Positions 54,416 to 63,735 of a DNA stretch of 64,000 nucleotides are shown piece by piece. A program made the translations under genes and the position numbers. Within the stretch, counting starts at the first letter, position 1, and each line of letters begins with the position of its first letter. The notes under the pieces were generated by a model, which was given only the letters and a program-made list of their open reading frames with translations, did no database searches and had not been told where the DNA came from. Location of the stretch: assembly GCA_963775445.1 (NCBI GenBank), contig CAVZIT010000006.1:620001-684000 (forward strand), read 5' to 3'. This DNA is from Dokdonella_A sp963775445 (GTDB lineage Bacteria > Pseudomonadota > Gammaproteobacteria > Xanthomonadales > Rhodanobacteraceae).

Positions 54416-55909
54416 ATGACTCTCAAGTTCAGCGTGACCGGCGAATCGTGCGACAGCGTGGACAGTCCGTGCGTCGTCGTCGGCATCCACGAAGATGGCG
54501 TGTTGACGCGTTCGGCCATACGCCTTGACGAGCGTTCCGGCGGCGCCATCAAGCGCCTCGTCGACAGCGGCGATGCATCCGGCAAGGTCGGCAAGAGCAT
54601 GCTGCTGTTCGATCTCGATGGAGTTGCGGCGAAGCGCATCCTTCTCGTCGGCCTCGGCGAGCAGAAGAAATTCGATGTAGCTGCCTATCATCGAGCCGCG
54701 CGAGATGCGGCGCATGCGCTCAAGGCACTTCCGATCACCTCGGCGGTTTCGTATCTGACAGAAGTGGATGTGGCCGACCGCGATGAATCCTGGAAGGTCC
54801 GCGAGGCGGCGATAGCGGCCGACAATCAAGCTTACAAATACAGCGCGACCTTCAAGCCCAAGGACAAGCCCGAAACGACACCGCAGTGGGAATCCGTCGC
54901 CTTCGCGGCAACGGCCGATTGCGCGCGCGCCTTGGCCGAAGCCGAGGCGATCGCCAATGGCATGCGCCTCGCGCGCGAACTCGGCAACCTGCCACCGAAC
55001 ATTTGCACTCCCGCGCATATCGCCGAGAAGGCCAAGGAACTCGCCGAGGCGCACCCCGGCGTGACCCTCGAAGTGCTCGAACCCGACGCGATGAAGGAAC
55101 TCGGCATGGGCGCGCTGCTCGGCGTCGCCCAGGGTTCGGCCAACCCGGCGCGGCTCATCGTGCTGCGCTGGCAGGGCGCGGCGGAAGATCAGAAACCCTA
55201 TGCGCTGGTCGGCAAGGGCGTCACGTTCGATTCCGGCGGCATTTCGCTCAAGCCCGGCGCCGGCATGGAGGAAATGAAATTCGACATGTGCGGAGGCGCC
55301 GGCATGCTCGGTGCGTTTCTTGCGGCGGTCGAGCTGAAACTCCCGTTGAACCTCGTCTGTGTGGTGCCGGCGGTGGAAAATATGCCGGACGGCAATTCCT
55401 ATCGTCCGAGCGACATCGTCACGACCATGTCCGGGCTGACCGTCGAAGTACTCAACACCGACGCCGAAGGCCGCCTGATTCTGTGCGATGCACTGACCTA
55501 TGTGCAGAAGTTCGATCCGCAGATCATCATCGACGCGGCGACCCTGACCGGCGCCTGCGTGGTCGCGCTCGGCAAGCACGCATCCGGCCTCATGACGGCC
55601 GACGAAGAACTCGCCACGCAACTGCTCGACGCCGGCACGCGGACGCACGATCGTGCATGGCGCCTGCCATTATGGGACGACTACCAGAGCCAGCTCGATT
55701 CGGCTTTTGCCGATGTCGCGAACATCGGCGGCAAGTACGGCGGCGCGATCACGGCAGGTTGCTTCCTGTCGCGATTCACCAAGGGCTATCGATGGGCGCA
55801 TCTGGACATCGCGGGTAGCGCATGGGACGAGGGCCGCAAGGGCATGGGCACAGGCCGGCCGGTACCGCTGCTGACCCAGTACCTGATAGATCGGGCAGCT
55901 GGGGGTTGA
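54416..55909 (+). CDS. pepA: Leucyl aminopeptidase (PepA, M17 family)
   Basis: A two-metal aminopeptidase; in some bacteria PepA also helps Xer recombination and regulation. The 497-residue protein has the M17 core: LVGKGVTFDSGGISLKPGAG, MKFDMCGGAGMLG, the signature NTDAEGRLILCDALTY and VALGKHASGLM. Its N-terminal domain (MTLKFSVTGESCDSVDSPCV) is of the usual length. GGAG precedes the ATG at 54416; 66 upstream codons in frame lie over the lptF leader. First gene of pepA-holC-valS. Confidence 0.95.
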   Translation: MTLKFSVTGESCDSVDSPCVVVGIHEDGVLTRSAIRLDERSGGAIKRLVDSGDASGKVGKSMLLFDLDGVAAKRILLVGLGEQKKFDVAAYHRAARDAAHALKALPITSAVSYLTEVDVADRDESWKVREAAIAADNQAYKYSATFKPKDKPETTPQWESVAFAATADCARALAEAEAIANGMRLARELGNLPPNICTPAHIAEKAKELAEAHPGVTLEVLEPDAMKELGMGALLGVAQGSANPARLIVLRWQGAAEDQKPYALVGKGVTFDSGGISLKPGAGMEEMKFDMCGGAGMLGAFLAAVELKLPLNLVCVVPAVENMPDGNSYRPSDIVTTMSGLTVEVLNTDAEGRLILCDALTYVQKFDPQIIIDAATLTGACVVALGKHASGLMTADEELATQLLDAGTRTHDRAWRLPLWDDYQSQLDSAFADVANIGGKYGGAITAGCFLSRFTKGYRWAHLDIAGSAWDEGRKGMGTGRPVPLLTQYLIDRAAGG

Positions 55910-56041
55910 CGACGGAGGACGGGTCCGGAATGACTGACGCGGCCGCAACGCCATGCTGTCCGATTGCGCTGAGCCGGCTGTCCGGTTTCATTCCGGCGTT
56001 TCCTGCGTGACTGCCGCGTCCGTTGTCGTCTGGCCCTGGGT

Positions 56042-56461
56042 ATGCGCTGCGATTTCTACCTGATCGACAAACCGCGGTTTCGCGACAATCCGTTGCTGCT
56101 GGTGTGCGAACTCGCCAGACGTGCGTTTGCTGCCGAGCAACCAACGCTGATTCTCACGACCTCTGCGGAACAGGCGGATGCGCTCGATGAGTTGCTGTGG
56201 GCTTTCGACGAAAATGCCTATGTCCCGCATCAGATCTGCGGCGACGACGACGATGCGCTTGCGCCGGTGCTGATCGTGCCGCCCGGCGCTGAAACGCCTG
56301 CGCGTCCCCTGGTCTGCAATCTGCGCGAAAAGAGCGTCGCATGGGATGCCGAACGCGTGCTGGAAGTGATTGCAGCCGACCCGGCCCAGCGCGAAGGCTC
56401 GCGCCAGCGCTGGCGTGACTATCAGCGCCGCGGTTATACGATGAACAAGAACGACATGTAG
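56042..56461 (+). CDS. holC: DNA polymerase III subunit chi
   Basis: HolC connects the clamp loader to single-strand binding protein. The 139-residue protein follows the family from MRCDFYLIDKPRFRDNPLLL through LILTTSAEQADALDELLWAF to the AYVPHQICG and VLIVPPGAE motifs, ending RQRWRDYQRRGY. It lies between pepA and valS as in E. coli. The partner psi (HolD) may be the gene at 59921-60466. Confidence 0.92.
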   Translation: MRCDFYLIDKPRFRDNPLLLVCELARRAFAAEQPTLILTTSAEQADALDELLWAFDENAYVPHQICGDDDDALAPVLIVPPGAETPARPLVCNLREKSVAWDAERVLEVIAADPAQREGSRQRWRDYQRRGYTMNKNDM

Positions 56462-56477
56462 GAGCTCGGCATCAGAC

Positions 56478-59429
56478 ATGGACAAGAGTTTCGAACCCGG
56501 CCAAATCGAATCGAAGTGGTATTCCCGATGGGAAGCCAACGGCGACTTCGCGCCAGGCCCCGACGGCGAGCCCTACTGCATCCTGCTGCCGCCGCCGAAT
56601 GTGACCGGCACGCTGCACATGGGTCACGCGTTTCAGCAGACCATCATGGACATGCTGATCCGCTACCACCGCATGCGCGGCTTTCGCACGCTGTGGCAGG
56701 GCGGCACCGACCACGCGGGCATCGCGACGCAGAAGATCGTCGAGAACCAGCTCGCCGCAGAAGGCAGGTCACGCCATGATCTCGGCACGACGGAACCTTC
56801 AGCAAGAAAGGCCTTCGTCGAGCGCGTCTGGGAATGGAAGGAGCAATCAGGGTCGACGATCACGAAGCAGATGCGCCGGCTCGGCGCATCGGTCGACTGG
56901 TCGCGCGAGCGTTTCACGATGGACGAAGGCCTCTCGGCGGCGGTTCGGCGCGTCTTTGTCGAGTGGTATCGCGCGGGTCTGATCTATCGCGGTCGCCGGC
57001 TGGTCAACTGGGATCCGGTTCTGATGACGGCCGTGTCCGACCTCGAAGTCAACAACGAGGAACGCGACGGATCGCTGTGGTCGATCCGTTATCCGGCGAG
57101 CGATGGCGGCAAAGGCGTCGTCGTCGCGACGACGCGGCCCGAGACCATGCTCGGCGATGTCGCGGTGGCGGTGCATCCGGATGATGAACGCTATCAGGCG
57201 CTGATCGGAAAGACTCTGAAGCTTCCGCTGACCGGCCGCGAGATTCCAGTCATCGCCGACGACTACGTCGATCGCGAGTTCGGCACCGGCGCGGTCAAGA
57301 TCACGCCGGCACATGATTTCAATGACTGGCAGATCGGCGCGCGGCACAACCTCCAGCCACTCGTGATTCTGACGCTGGACGCGAAGATCGACAACAATGC
57401 GCCGGAGAAGTATCGAGGTCTGGATCGCTTCGCGGCGCGCAAGCAAATACTCGCCGATCTCGATGCGCTCGGTCTTCTAGTCGAAACGAAGAAACACAAG
57501 CTGCAGGTGCCTGTCAGCCAGCGCTCCGACGCCGTTATCGAGCCGATGCTGACCGATCAGTGGTTTGTCGACCTCACCAGAGACACGCGTGTCGACGGCA
57601 AACCCGGCATGGGTGGCCGCAAGGCGATCACGGAACCCGCGCTCGACGCCGTACGCACAGGCGCAGTGAAGTTCGTACCGGAGAACTGGTCGACGACCTA
57701 CAACCAGTGGCTCGAGAACATCCAAGACTGGTGCATCAGCCGCCAGCTCTGGTGGGGGCACCAGATTCCAGCATGGTACGACAAGCACGGCAAATATTAT
57801 GTTGGCGAATCTTCTTACGAAGTACATGTCCAGTGGTTTGAGGCGACCGGAAATCCCGGCGTACCTGCGAAAGCCGGTTTGCATCCGGAGGATTCGGACG
57901 AGGACGTCAACCGGAAGCTTCTCGCTTTCGGCTGGCCCGAACGTTTGCGGCGCGATGAAGACGTCCTCGACACATGGTTCAGCGCACAGCTCTGGCCGTT
58001 CTCGACGCTCGGCTGGCCAGGCGAGACTCCGGAGCGCGCAGCCGAATGGAACGAGTTCAACGTGTTCCTGCCGTCGAGCGTGCTCGTCACCGGCTTCGAC
58101 ATCATCTTCTTCTGGGTCGCACGCATGGTTATGGCTACGCTCTATTTCACGAAGCGCGTGCCGTTCCGCAAGGTCTACATCAACGCGATCGTGCGTGATG
58201 CGGAAGGCCAGAAGATGTCGAAGTCGAAGGGCAACACTGTCGATCCACTCGATCTGATCGACGGCATCGACCTGGAATCCCTCGTGAGGAAATCCACCTC
58301 CTCGCTGCTGATTCCGCAAGTCCGCGAGAAAGTCGAGAAGCGAATCCGCAAGGACTACCCCGACGGGATTGCCGCGGTCGGCGCCGACGCATTGCGTTTC
58401 ACCTTCGCGGCGTTGGCGACGTACGGCCGCACGATCAACTTCGACATGAAGCGCGCGGACGGCTATAGGCACTTCTGCAACAAGTTGTGGAATGCGGCGC
58501 GCTTCGTGCTGATGAGCTTGGAAAATATCCCGCTTGAAAGCAGGAAATGGAAGGCTGCCAAGCGTACGTTCTCGACAGGTGGGTTGTTGATCAACGACTG
58601 GATCATAAGTCGCCTCCAATTCACGATCGGGGAAGTCGACCGGCACTTCGGGACCTATCGCTTCGATCTGGCGGCGCAATCGCTTTACGAGTTCGTCTGG
58701 AACGACTACTGCGACTGGTATATCGAGTTGTGCAAGCCCTACTTTGTCGGCGGTCTGCACGGACACAAAGACTTCATCGCTCAGACCGCGCTGCAAGTGC
58801 TGGAAAATGTCTTGCGCCTCCTCCACCCCATCATTCCATTCATTACCGAAGACATCTGGCATTCCGTGGCGCCTGAATTGGGAATCGATGGGGCATTCAT
58901 TTCCACTGAGCCCTACCCGAAACGACAGGCTCGATACATCAGACCCAACGTCGAAGCAGAAATCGACTGGCTGAAAGCGATCGTCGTTCAGATTCGGCAG
59001 ATCCGAAGTCAAATGAATATTGCGCCTGGCAAGGCGATCCCACTGCGGTATGCGGGCGGGAGCACGAACGATCGCGACCGCACCTCGACGTTCTCCGCGC
59101 AAATCAAGTTCCTCGCGCGCACGGAATCCCCACGCTGGCTCGAACCCGGCGAAGCCGAGCCGGCTGCCGCAGCCGGCATCGTTGGCGACTTGAAACTGCT
59201 GATACCACTCGCCGGCCTGATCGATGTGGATGCCGAGAAGCAGCGCCTCGAAAGGGAGATCCTGCGCACCGAAGGCGAGATTGCCCGGTGCAACGCGAAA
59301 CTGGGCAAGGAAAGTTTCGTCGCGGGCGCGCCGCCGGCCATAGTCGATCAGGAACGGCAACGTCTCGCCGATTTCACCGCCACGCTTGCGGCGCTGCGCG
59401 AGCAGCTCGAGAAACTGTCGTCACCGTAG
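56478..59429 (+). CDS. valS: Valyl-tRNA synthetase
   Basis: ValS charges tRNA-Val. The 983-residue class I synthetase has the HIGH signature as HMGH (47-50) in PPPNVTGTLHMGHAF and KMSKS at about 579-583 in GQKMSKSKGNTVDPLDLIDG. The editing domain (GVVVATTRPETMLGDVAVAV) and WGHQIPAWYDKHGKYYV are present. The C-terminal end is the ValS coiled coil (DVDAEKQRLEREILRTEGEI). It starts 16 bases after holC and converges on rimI. Confidence 0.97.
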   Translation: MDKSFEPGQIESKWYSRWEANGDFAPGPDGEPYCILLPPPNVTGTLHMGHAFQQTIMDMLIRYHRMRGFRTLWQGGTDHAGIATQKIVENQLAAEGRSRHDLGTTEPSARKAFVERVWEWKEQSGSTITKQMRRLGASVDWSRERFTMDEGLSAAVRRVFVEWYRAGLIYRGRRLVNWDPVLMTAVSDLEVNNEERDGSLWSIRYPASDGGKGVVVATTRPETMLGDVAVAVHPDDERYQALIGKTLKLPLTGREIPVIADDYVDREFGTGAVKITPAHDFNDWQIGARHNLQPLVILTLDAKIDNNAPEKYRGLDRFAARKQILADLDALGLLVETKKHKLQVPVSQRSDAVIEPMLTDQWFVDLTRDTRVDGKPGMGGRKAITEPALDAVRTGAVKFVPENWSTTYNQWLENIQDWCISRQLWWGHQIPAWYDKHGKYYVGESSYEVHVQWFEATGNPGVPAKAGLHPEDSDEDVNRKLLAFGWPERLRRDEDVLDTWFSAQLWPFSTLGWPGETPERAAEWNEFNVFLPSSVLVTGFDIIFFWVARMVMATLYFTKRVPFRKVYINAIVRDAEGQKMSKSKGNTVDPLDLIDGIDLESLVRKSTSSLLIPQVREKVEKRIRKDYPDGIAAVGADALRFTFAALATYGRTINFDMKRADGYRHFCNKLWNAARFVLMSLENIPLESRKWKAAKRTFSTGGLLINDWIISRLQFTIGEVDRHFGTYRFDLAAQSLYEFVWNDYCDWYIELCKPYFVGGLHGHKDFIAQTALQVLENVLRLLHPIIPFITEDIWHSVAPELGIDGAFISTEPYPKRQARYIRPNVEAEIDWLKAIVVQIRQIRSQMNIAPGKAIPLRYAGGSTNDRDRTSTFSAQIKFLARTESPRWLEPGEAEPAAAAGIVGDLKLLIPLAGLIDVDAEKQRLEREILRTEGEIARCNAKLGKESFVAGAPPAIVDQERQRLADFTATLAALREQLEKLSSP

Positions 59430-59434
59430 ACGTC

Positions 59435-59917
59435 TTACGCTGACGAGTCGGGCAACAGCTCGATCGCGAAAACCAACGCATCCTCGCGCCCGCGTCCGGC
59501 GGGGTAATAGTTTGGACGCCTGCCGAATTCGTTGAATCCGAGCGAATCGTACAGCGCGATCGCGGCGCGGTTGCTCGGCCGCACCTCGAGGAACACGCGC
59601 TCCGCGCCATGCCAGCGCGCGAGCTCCAGCAGTCGCTGCACCAGACGGCGCCCGAAGCCTTGCCGTTGCGCGCCCTGTGCAACGCACACATTGAGCAGGT
59701 GCGCCTCGCCGGCGCCTGCCGACAACACGCCGTAGCCGACGACCTCACGCGCGCGTGCCAGTACCCAGCACTCATGCTCTGCGCGAATGCAATCGCGGAA
59801 AATGCCGCGCGTCCAGGGAAACTCGTAAGCGGCGAGTTCGATCGCGATCACCGCGTCGAGATCATGTTCGCGCATCGGCCGGATATTGGCGAACGGCTCC
59901 TTGAGGATCGCGACCAT
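59435..59917 (-). CDS. rimI: Ribosomal protein S18 alanine N-acetyltransferase
   Basis: RimI acetylates the N-terminal alanine of ribosomal protein S18. The 160-residue GNAT protein shows IRPMREHDLDAVIAIELAAY, EFPWTRGIFRDCI, AHLLNVCVAQGAQRQGFGRR (acetyl-CoA loop), and VFLEVRPSNRAAIALYDSLG, then GRRPNYYPAGRGREDALVF, all typical of RimI. It starts three bases after the upstream gene stops, an arrangement like E. coli holD-rimI. Confidence 0.93.
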   Translation of the reverse strand: MVAILKEPFANIRPMREHDLDAVIAIELAAYEFPWTRGIFRDCIRAEHECWVLARAREVVGYGVLSAGAGEAHLLNVCVAQGAQRQGFGRRLVQRLLELARWHGAERVFLEVRPSNRAAIALYDSLGFNEFGRRPNYYPAGRGREDALVFAIELLPDSSA

Positions 59918-59920
59918 CGA

Positions 59921-60466
59921 TCAATCTGCCGGATGGTTGAGCAAGGACGAAGATCGCCGTGGCGCTTCGGGCGCGTGCCGTAGCGCACGGGTCAATGCCT
60001 TCACTTGCACCCACAACGCACGTTTCGCACGCACATTGCCACGGCCACCCGATGCATCCACGCCAACCACTGAAATCCCGTCACGATCGCCTGTTGCGGC
60101 GACGATGGTGCGCGCCGAAGCGAGGGCAGCCTTGCCGAATGCGAGCACGCCGAGCGCATGTCCGGCATGCCTTGCGACGACCTCGGAAAGTTCATCCGCA
60201 GTCGTCACGCTGCATGCAATGCCGGCCATCGCGAGAGCGCGCGTGATCCCCTCGATTGCGGGCTTGTTCTCGATGGCCCTTGCCGGGTCCGCCACGCAGA
60301 GCAATACCGGCATGCCCGATGCGACCGGCCGCGCCACTTGCGCATCGCTGCCGATTCGTTCCACGCCGCTTGCACGGGCGCCTCGCCCGCCTTGCTCAGC
60401 CCGCAGACGATAGACCTCGATACCGATCGCTGCCAGGCGCCGTCGCGCCGATTCATCCATCATCAT
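59921..60466 (-). CDS. Possible DNA polymerase III psi-like (HolD-like) protein upstream of rimI
   Basis: A 181-residue protein not clearly recognisable by sequence. Three features suggest HolD. The N-terminus MMMDESARRRLAAIGIEVYR resembles the RRDWQLQQLGITQW start of E. coli psi, the segment that binds the clamp loader. The end RAKRALWVQVKALTRAL resembles the RAALWQQI region. Finally, it sits immediately upstream of rimI, as holD does in E. coli. The middle (VLLCVADPARAIENKPAIEG) would correspond to the chi-binding fold. Similarity was judged by eye only. It overlaps the upstream lipoprotein gene by 14 bases. Confidence 0.5.
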   Translation of the reverse strand: MMMDESARRRLAAIGIEVYRLRAEQGGRGARASGVERIGSDAQVARPVASGMPVLLCVADPARAIENKPAIEGITRALAMAGIACSVTTADELSEVVARHAGHALGVLAFGKAALASARTIVAATGDRDGISVVGVDASGGRGNVRAKRALWVQVKALTRALRHAPEAPRRSSSLLNHPAD

Positions 60467-61094
60467 GTGGCTTGTCGACCGAGTCGCCATGATACCGGGC
60501 CGCCTCGCGTACCAGGTCCGCATAGAAGCGTGCGTTGATGCGGTCGAGCGCCGACCCGAAGGCCAATGCAGTCGATTTGAGATCGGTGCCATTCGCGCCG
60601 GCATCGGCTTCGTAGCGCTCGTCCAGGATCGGGGGGCCGTCGCCGGCATCGACACGCAACTTGACCGTGACGGCCACGCCATAACCGCCCCCGGCCCGGG
60701 GCACGCGATCGAGTCGCAGGATCACGCCGCGAATGCGCACTGCCGCCTGGCTGATCGCCAGCTCGTCGGTTACGCGGGGCCCGGCATGTGCGGCGCGCAG
60801 CTGGGCGATGAGCCGACGCTGCAGCATGCGCGGCGGCGGATCGGTCCACAACTGGTAATGGTACTGATGCAGCTCCTGCGCGCCTGGATCGGTCGCGTAG
60901 ACCATCGCCTGGTCCCCGTAAAGGCCGTCCGCCGCAAACTCCTGGACCACGATCGGCTCGTCGAACAGCGGCGCTTTGGCGACCGGCAACGGCGCAGCGC
61001 GCGGCAGGCGGTAATAGCTGAAATCCGGCACCGTCGGTGCGTTGCAGCCCGCGAGCGCGAGCACCACGAGGAAGCTTCCCAGACGACGCATCAT
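60453..61094 (-). CDS. ABC-type transport auxiliary lipoprotein (PqiC/YmbA-like)
   Basis: A 213-residue outer-membrane lipoprotein with signal MMRRLGSFLVVLALAGC (Cys17). The mature protein (FSYYRLPRAAPLPVAKAPLF, DGLYGDQAMVYATDPGAQEL, YHYQLWTDPPPRMLQRRLIA) fits the ABC_trans_aux / PqiC family, which works with MCE proteins in lipid transport. It overlaps the MlaD-like gene by four bases and replaces the periplasmic carrier MlaC expected in E. coli-type operons. Confidence 0.85.
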   Translation of the reverse strand: MMRRLGSFLVVLALAGCNAPTVPDFSYYRLPRAAPLPVAKAPLFDEPIVVQEFAADGLYGDQAMVYATDPGAQELHQYHYQLWTDPPPRMLQRRLIAQLRAAHAGPRVTDELAISQAAVRIRGVILRLDRVPRAGGGYGVAVTVKLRVDAGDGPPILDERYEADAGANGTDLKSTALAFGSALDRINARFYADLVREAARYHGDSVDKPHDDG

Positions 61095-62017
61095 TGTGAT
61101 TGGTCCTCGAGCTTGTCCGCTTTCGGCGCCAGGATCAGCCGATTGGGATTCTTTCGGATCTCTCGGCTGAACTCGTCCAGGTTGCGACTTGCCGAATCGA
61201 GATGGTGCGAGATCGCATCCATGCGGCTCGACAGCGATCTGAGGATGCTGCCCAGATCGTCCACCGCACGCCGCACGCCGGGACGATTCTCCTTCGCGAT
61301 CGCCGCGATCGAACCGACCGCCTCGTCGAGCGTTGCGCGGGTCTCGCGCAGCTCACGGCTGAGCTTCCTGACGTTGCCGAGCGTATCGGAAATCGCCGCG
61401 CGGTTTTCCGGTTTCAGCACATCGTTCAGTGCGTCCGACGCGCGATTCATGCGATCGAGCAGTGCGCGGGTCTGCGCCATGATCGCCGGCGCCGATTCGT
61501 CGACGGTGGCGGTGATCGAGTCGACGCGCTTGGCGAGGTTTCGGATCAGCGGACTCAACTGGTTGCGCGTCAGGTTCGTCACCTCGCCCGCCAGCTCGTT
61601 CATTGCCTCGAACAGGTCGCCACCCTCGATGCCGCGCAGTTCGCCACCGGGTTTGAGCATCTGGTGGCTGGTGCCTTCGTGAATCGCGATCGACACGTCC
61701 GCCAGCAACCCGCTCGACTGAAGCCGCGCCGGGCTGTCGTCGGGAATCGGCCAGTCGCGGCGCACCGCGAGCGTCACCCGGTAACGCGTGCCGGCGGCAT
61801 TGCGCTCGGGCGTGACCGCCGTGACTTCGCCGATGCGATAGCCCTGATAGAAGACCGGCGCGCCGTAGCGCAAACCCGTCACGTTGCGGTAATGCACGCT
61901 GTAATCGGTGCTCGCACCATGCTGTCCCGTGATCAGGGCGAGACCGGCGAGCAGGATGACCAGCGCCACCACCACGACGCCTCCGACCAGCGCATAGTTG
62001 ATGTTGTCGCGTTTCAC
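61091..62017 (-). CDS. mlaD: MlaD-type MCE domain lipid transport protein
   Basis: A 308-residue inner-membrane-anchored protein with one N-terminal helix (YALVGGVVVVALVILLAGLA) and an MCE domain from about residue 38 to 115 (VTGLRYGAPVFYQGYRIGEV, LLADVSIAIHEG). A long helical C-terminus follows (RVDSITATVDESAPAIMAQT, LDEAVGSIAAIAKENRPGVR). It is longer than E. coli MlaD (183), like the single-MCE proteins of PqiC-containing systems. Overlaps the ATPase gene by four bases. Confidence 0.9.
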   Translation of the reverse strand: MKRDNINYALVGGVVVVALVILLAGLALITGQHGASTDYSVHYRNVTGLRYGAPVFYQGYRIGEVTAVTPERNAAGTRYRVTLAVRRDWPIPDDSPARLQSSGLLADVSIAIHEGTSHQMLKPGGELRGIEGGDLFEAMNELAGEVTNLTRNQLSPLIRNLAKRVDSITATVDESAPAIMAQTRALLDRMNRASDALNDVLKPENRAAISDTLGNVRKLSRELRETRATLDEAVGSIAAIAKENRPGVRRAVDDLGSILRSLSSRMDAISHHLDSASRNLDEFSREIRKNPNRLILAPKADKLEDQSQ

Positions 62018-62796
62018 GCATCCTCCTCGGTCAACCGACGCAGGTAGGCGTCGGCATCCACCTGAATTTCGCGCGGCCGACGATTGAGCAGGCCCTGGAT
62101 ACGCTCGTTGTCCGACGCGCGCACTGCGGCTGCACTGCCGGTCATCAGGTTTTCCCCCTGATCGAGCACGGTGATCGTATCAGCGATGCGGAATGCGCTC
62201 TCGAGTTCATGCGTCACCACGACGATGGTCATGCGCAGCGCGTCGCGCAAGCGCACGATCAACTCATCGAGTTCGGCCGAGACCACCGGATCAAGACCGG
62301 CCGAGGGCTCGTCGAAGAACAGCAACTTGGGATCCATCACGATCGCCCGCGCAAGGGCGGCGCGCTTGATCATGCCACCCGACAACTGGCTCGGCATCAG
62401 ATCCTGGAATCCGCCCAGATTGACGACCTCGAGCTTGATGCGGCTCATGATGCGAACGGTGTTCTCATCGAGCTGCGTGTGTTCGCGCAATGGCAACGCG
62501 ACATTGTCGCCGACCGACAGCGAAGTCAGCAGCGCGCCGCCCTGAAACGAGACGCCGATCTTGCGCCTGAGCGCGAGCATCTCGGCCGGCGAGGCGTGCG
62601 CGATGTCGGTTCCGAGCAGGCGCACGGTGCCGCTCCTCGGTTGCTGCAAGCCAAGCAGATGGCGCAGCAGCGTGCTCTTGCCAGAGCCCGACCCGCCCAT
62701 GATCACGCGGATCTCGCCGGCCTCGACATGGAAGTCGATGCCGTGCAGCACGCGCCGGCGCCCGTACCACGCCTCGAGTTTTTTGACGTCGATCAT
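62014..62796 (-). CDS. mlaF: MlaF-type phospholipid transport ATPase
   Basis: The 260-residue ABC ATPase of the Mla-like complex. Walker A is GGSGSGKST (34-42), the signature is QLSGGMIKRAALARAI and Walker B is LLFFDEPSAGLDPVVS. MlaF-like details are VGVSFQGGALLTSLSVGDNV-type sequence (here KIGVSFQGGALLTSLSVGDN) and VTHELESAFRIADTITVL. The ATG at 62796 overlaps the permease stop (ATGA); the long upstream frame is a shadow. Confidence 0.93.
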   Translation of the reverse strand: MIDVKKLEAWYGRRRVLHGIDFHVEAGEIRVIMGGSGSGKSTLLRHLLGLQQPRSGTVRLLGTDIAHASPAEMLALRRKIGVSFQGGALLTSLSVGDNVALPLREHTQLDENTVRIMSRIKLEVVNLGGFQDLMPSQLSGGMIKRAALARAIVMDPKLLFFDEPSAGLDPVVSAELDELIVRLRDALRMTIVVVTHELESAFRIADTITVLDQGENLMTGSAAAVRASDNERIQGLLNRRPREIQVDADAYLRRLTEEDA

Positions 62797-63590
62797 CGGT
62801 TGAGGAAAAAGCTGAAAACCATGTCGGCAACGATGATCCAGCAGATCGACAGCACGACCGCGCGGGTGGTCGCACGACCGACACCCTCCGCCCCGCCGCT
62901 GACAGAAAAACCGGTGCTGACGCCGATCAGCGTGATCAGCAATGCGAACACGACACTCTTGGCGAGACCCTGCCACACGTCGCCCGGCGCCAGCAGCCCC
63001 AGCGTTTGCAGCACGTACGCCGCGGGCGTCACATTGAGCGCGGGTGCGCTGTACAAGGCCGCGCCGAATATCGCGACGGTATCGGCGAAAATGGTCAGCA
63101 CCGGCAGCATGATCAACATCGCGATCAGGGCCGGGGCGACCAGATAGCGAACCGGTTCGATGCCGATCACGGCCAGCGCGTCGATTTCCTGCGACACCGT
63201 CATCGATCCGATGCGCGCAGCCAGCGCGGAACCGGACCGTCCGGCCACCAGGATGGCAGTGATCAGCGCACCGAATTCGCGCGTGACCGACTTGGCGACT
63301 GCGAGAACCACCTGCCCTTGCGCACCGAATTCGCTGAGCGAGGCGATGAACTGAATACCCAGCATCAGGCCGATGGTGAACGCGAGCAGGGCGACGATCG
63401 GCAACGCATCGGCACCGATCTGGCGCATCTGCGCGACGATGGCACCGGGCCGAACCGGCTGGCCGCTACGCCAGCCGACGGCGCTGAACCACAGCGCCTC
63501 GATCAGCAACATGGCTGCGTAGCCGAGGCCGACCAGCGCGCCTATCGTGGCGCGGCCGATACTTGCCAGCGGGCGCAACACCGTTTCCAT
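62793..63590 (-). CDS. mlaE: MlaE-type phospholipid transport permease
   Basis: A 265-residue permease with the MlaE pattern: LPIVALLAFTIGLMLGIQFI, FGAQGQVVLAVAKSVTREFG, LITAILVAGRSGSALAARIG and SMTVSQEIDALAVIGIEPVR, then membrane helices ending MVFSFFLNR. The ATG at 63590 gives normal length. A TTG at 63635 would add 15 basic residues. It is followed by mlaF with a four-base overlap and preceded, 145 bases upstream, by a STAS-domain gene. Confidence 0.93.
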   Translation of the reverse strand: METVLRPLASIGRATIGALVGLGYAAMLLIEALWFSAVGWRSGQPVRPGAIVAQMRQIGADALPIVALLAFTIGLMLGIQFIASLSEFGAQGQVVLAVAKSVTREFGALITAILVAGRSGSALAARIGSMTVSQEIDALAVIGIEPVRYLVAPALIAMLIMLPVLTIFADTVAIFGAALYSAPALNVTPAAYVLQTLGLLAPGDVWQGLAKSVVFALLITLIGVSTGFSVSGGAEGVGRATTRAVVLSICWIIVADMVFSFFLNR

Positions 63591-63735
63591 CAATGGGCTG
63601 CCACGTGGTTTCCGCAGCCGGATCGCGACCTGCAACGCGGCGCTCGGCGCGCGCTCGAAAACCCGACCAGGCTCACGACCGGGCTCGGTGTCGCAAGCCC
63701 GAGCGAGGCGTTACCGCAATGAGCGTCGCATTCCA

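Noticed and set aside
54242..55648. Open frame of 468 codons antisense to pepA
   Set aside because: His- and Arg-rich mirror of a clear M17 peptidase; no ribosome site or domain.
57477..59360. Open frame of 627 codons antisense to valS
   Set aside because: valS is intact and unmistakable on the other strand, and the antisense product has no recognisable motifs.
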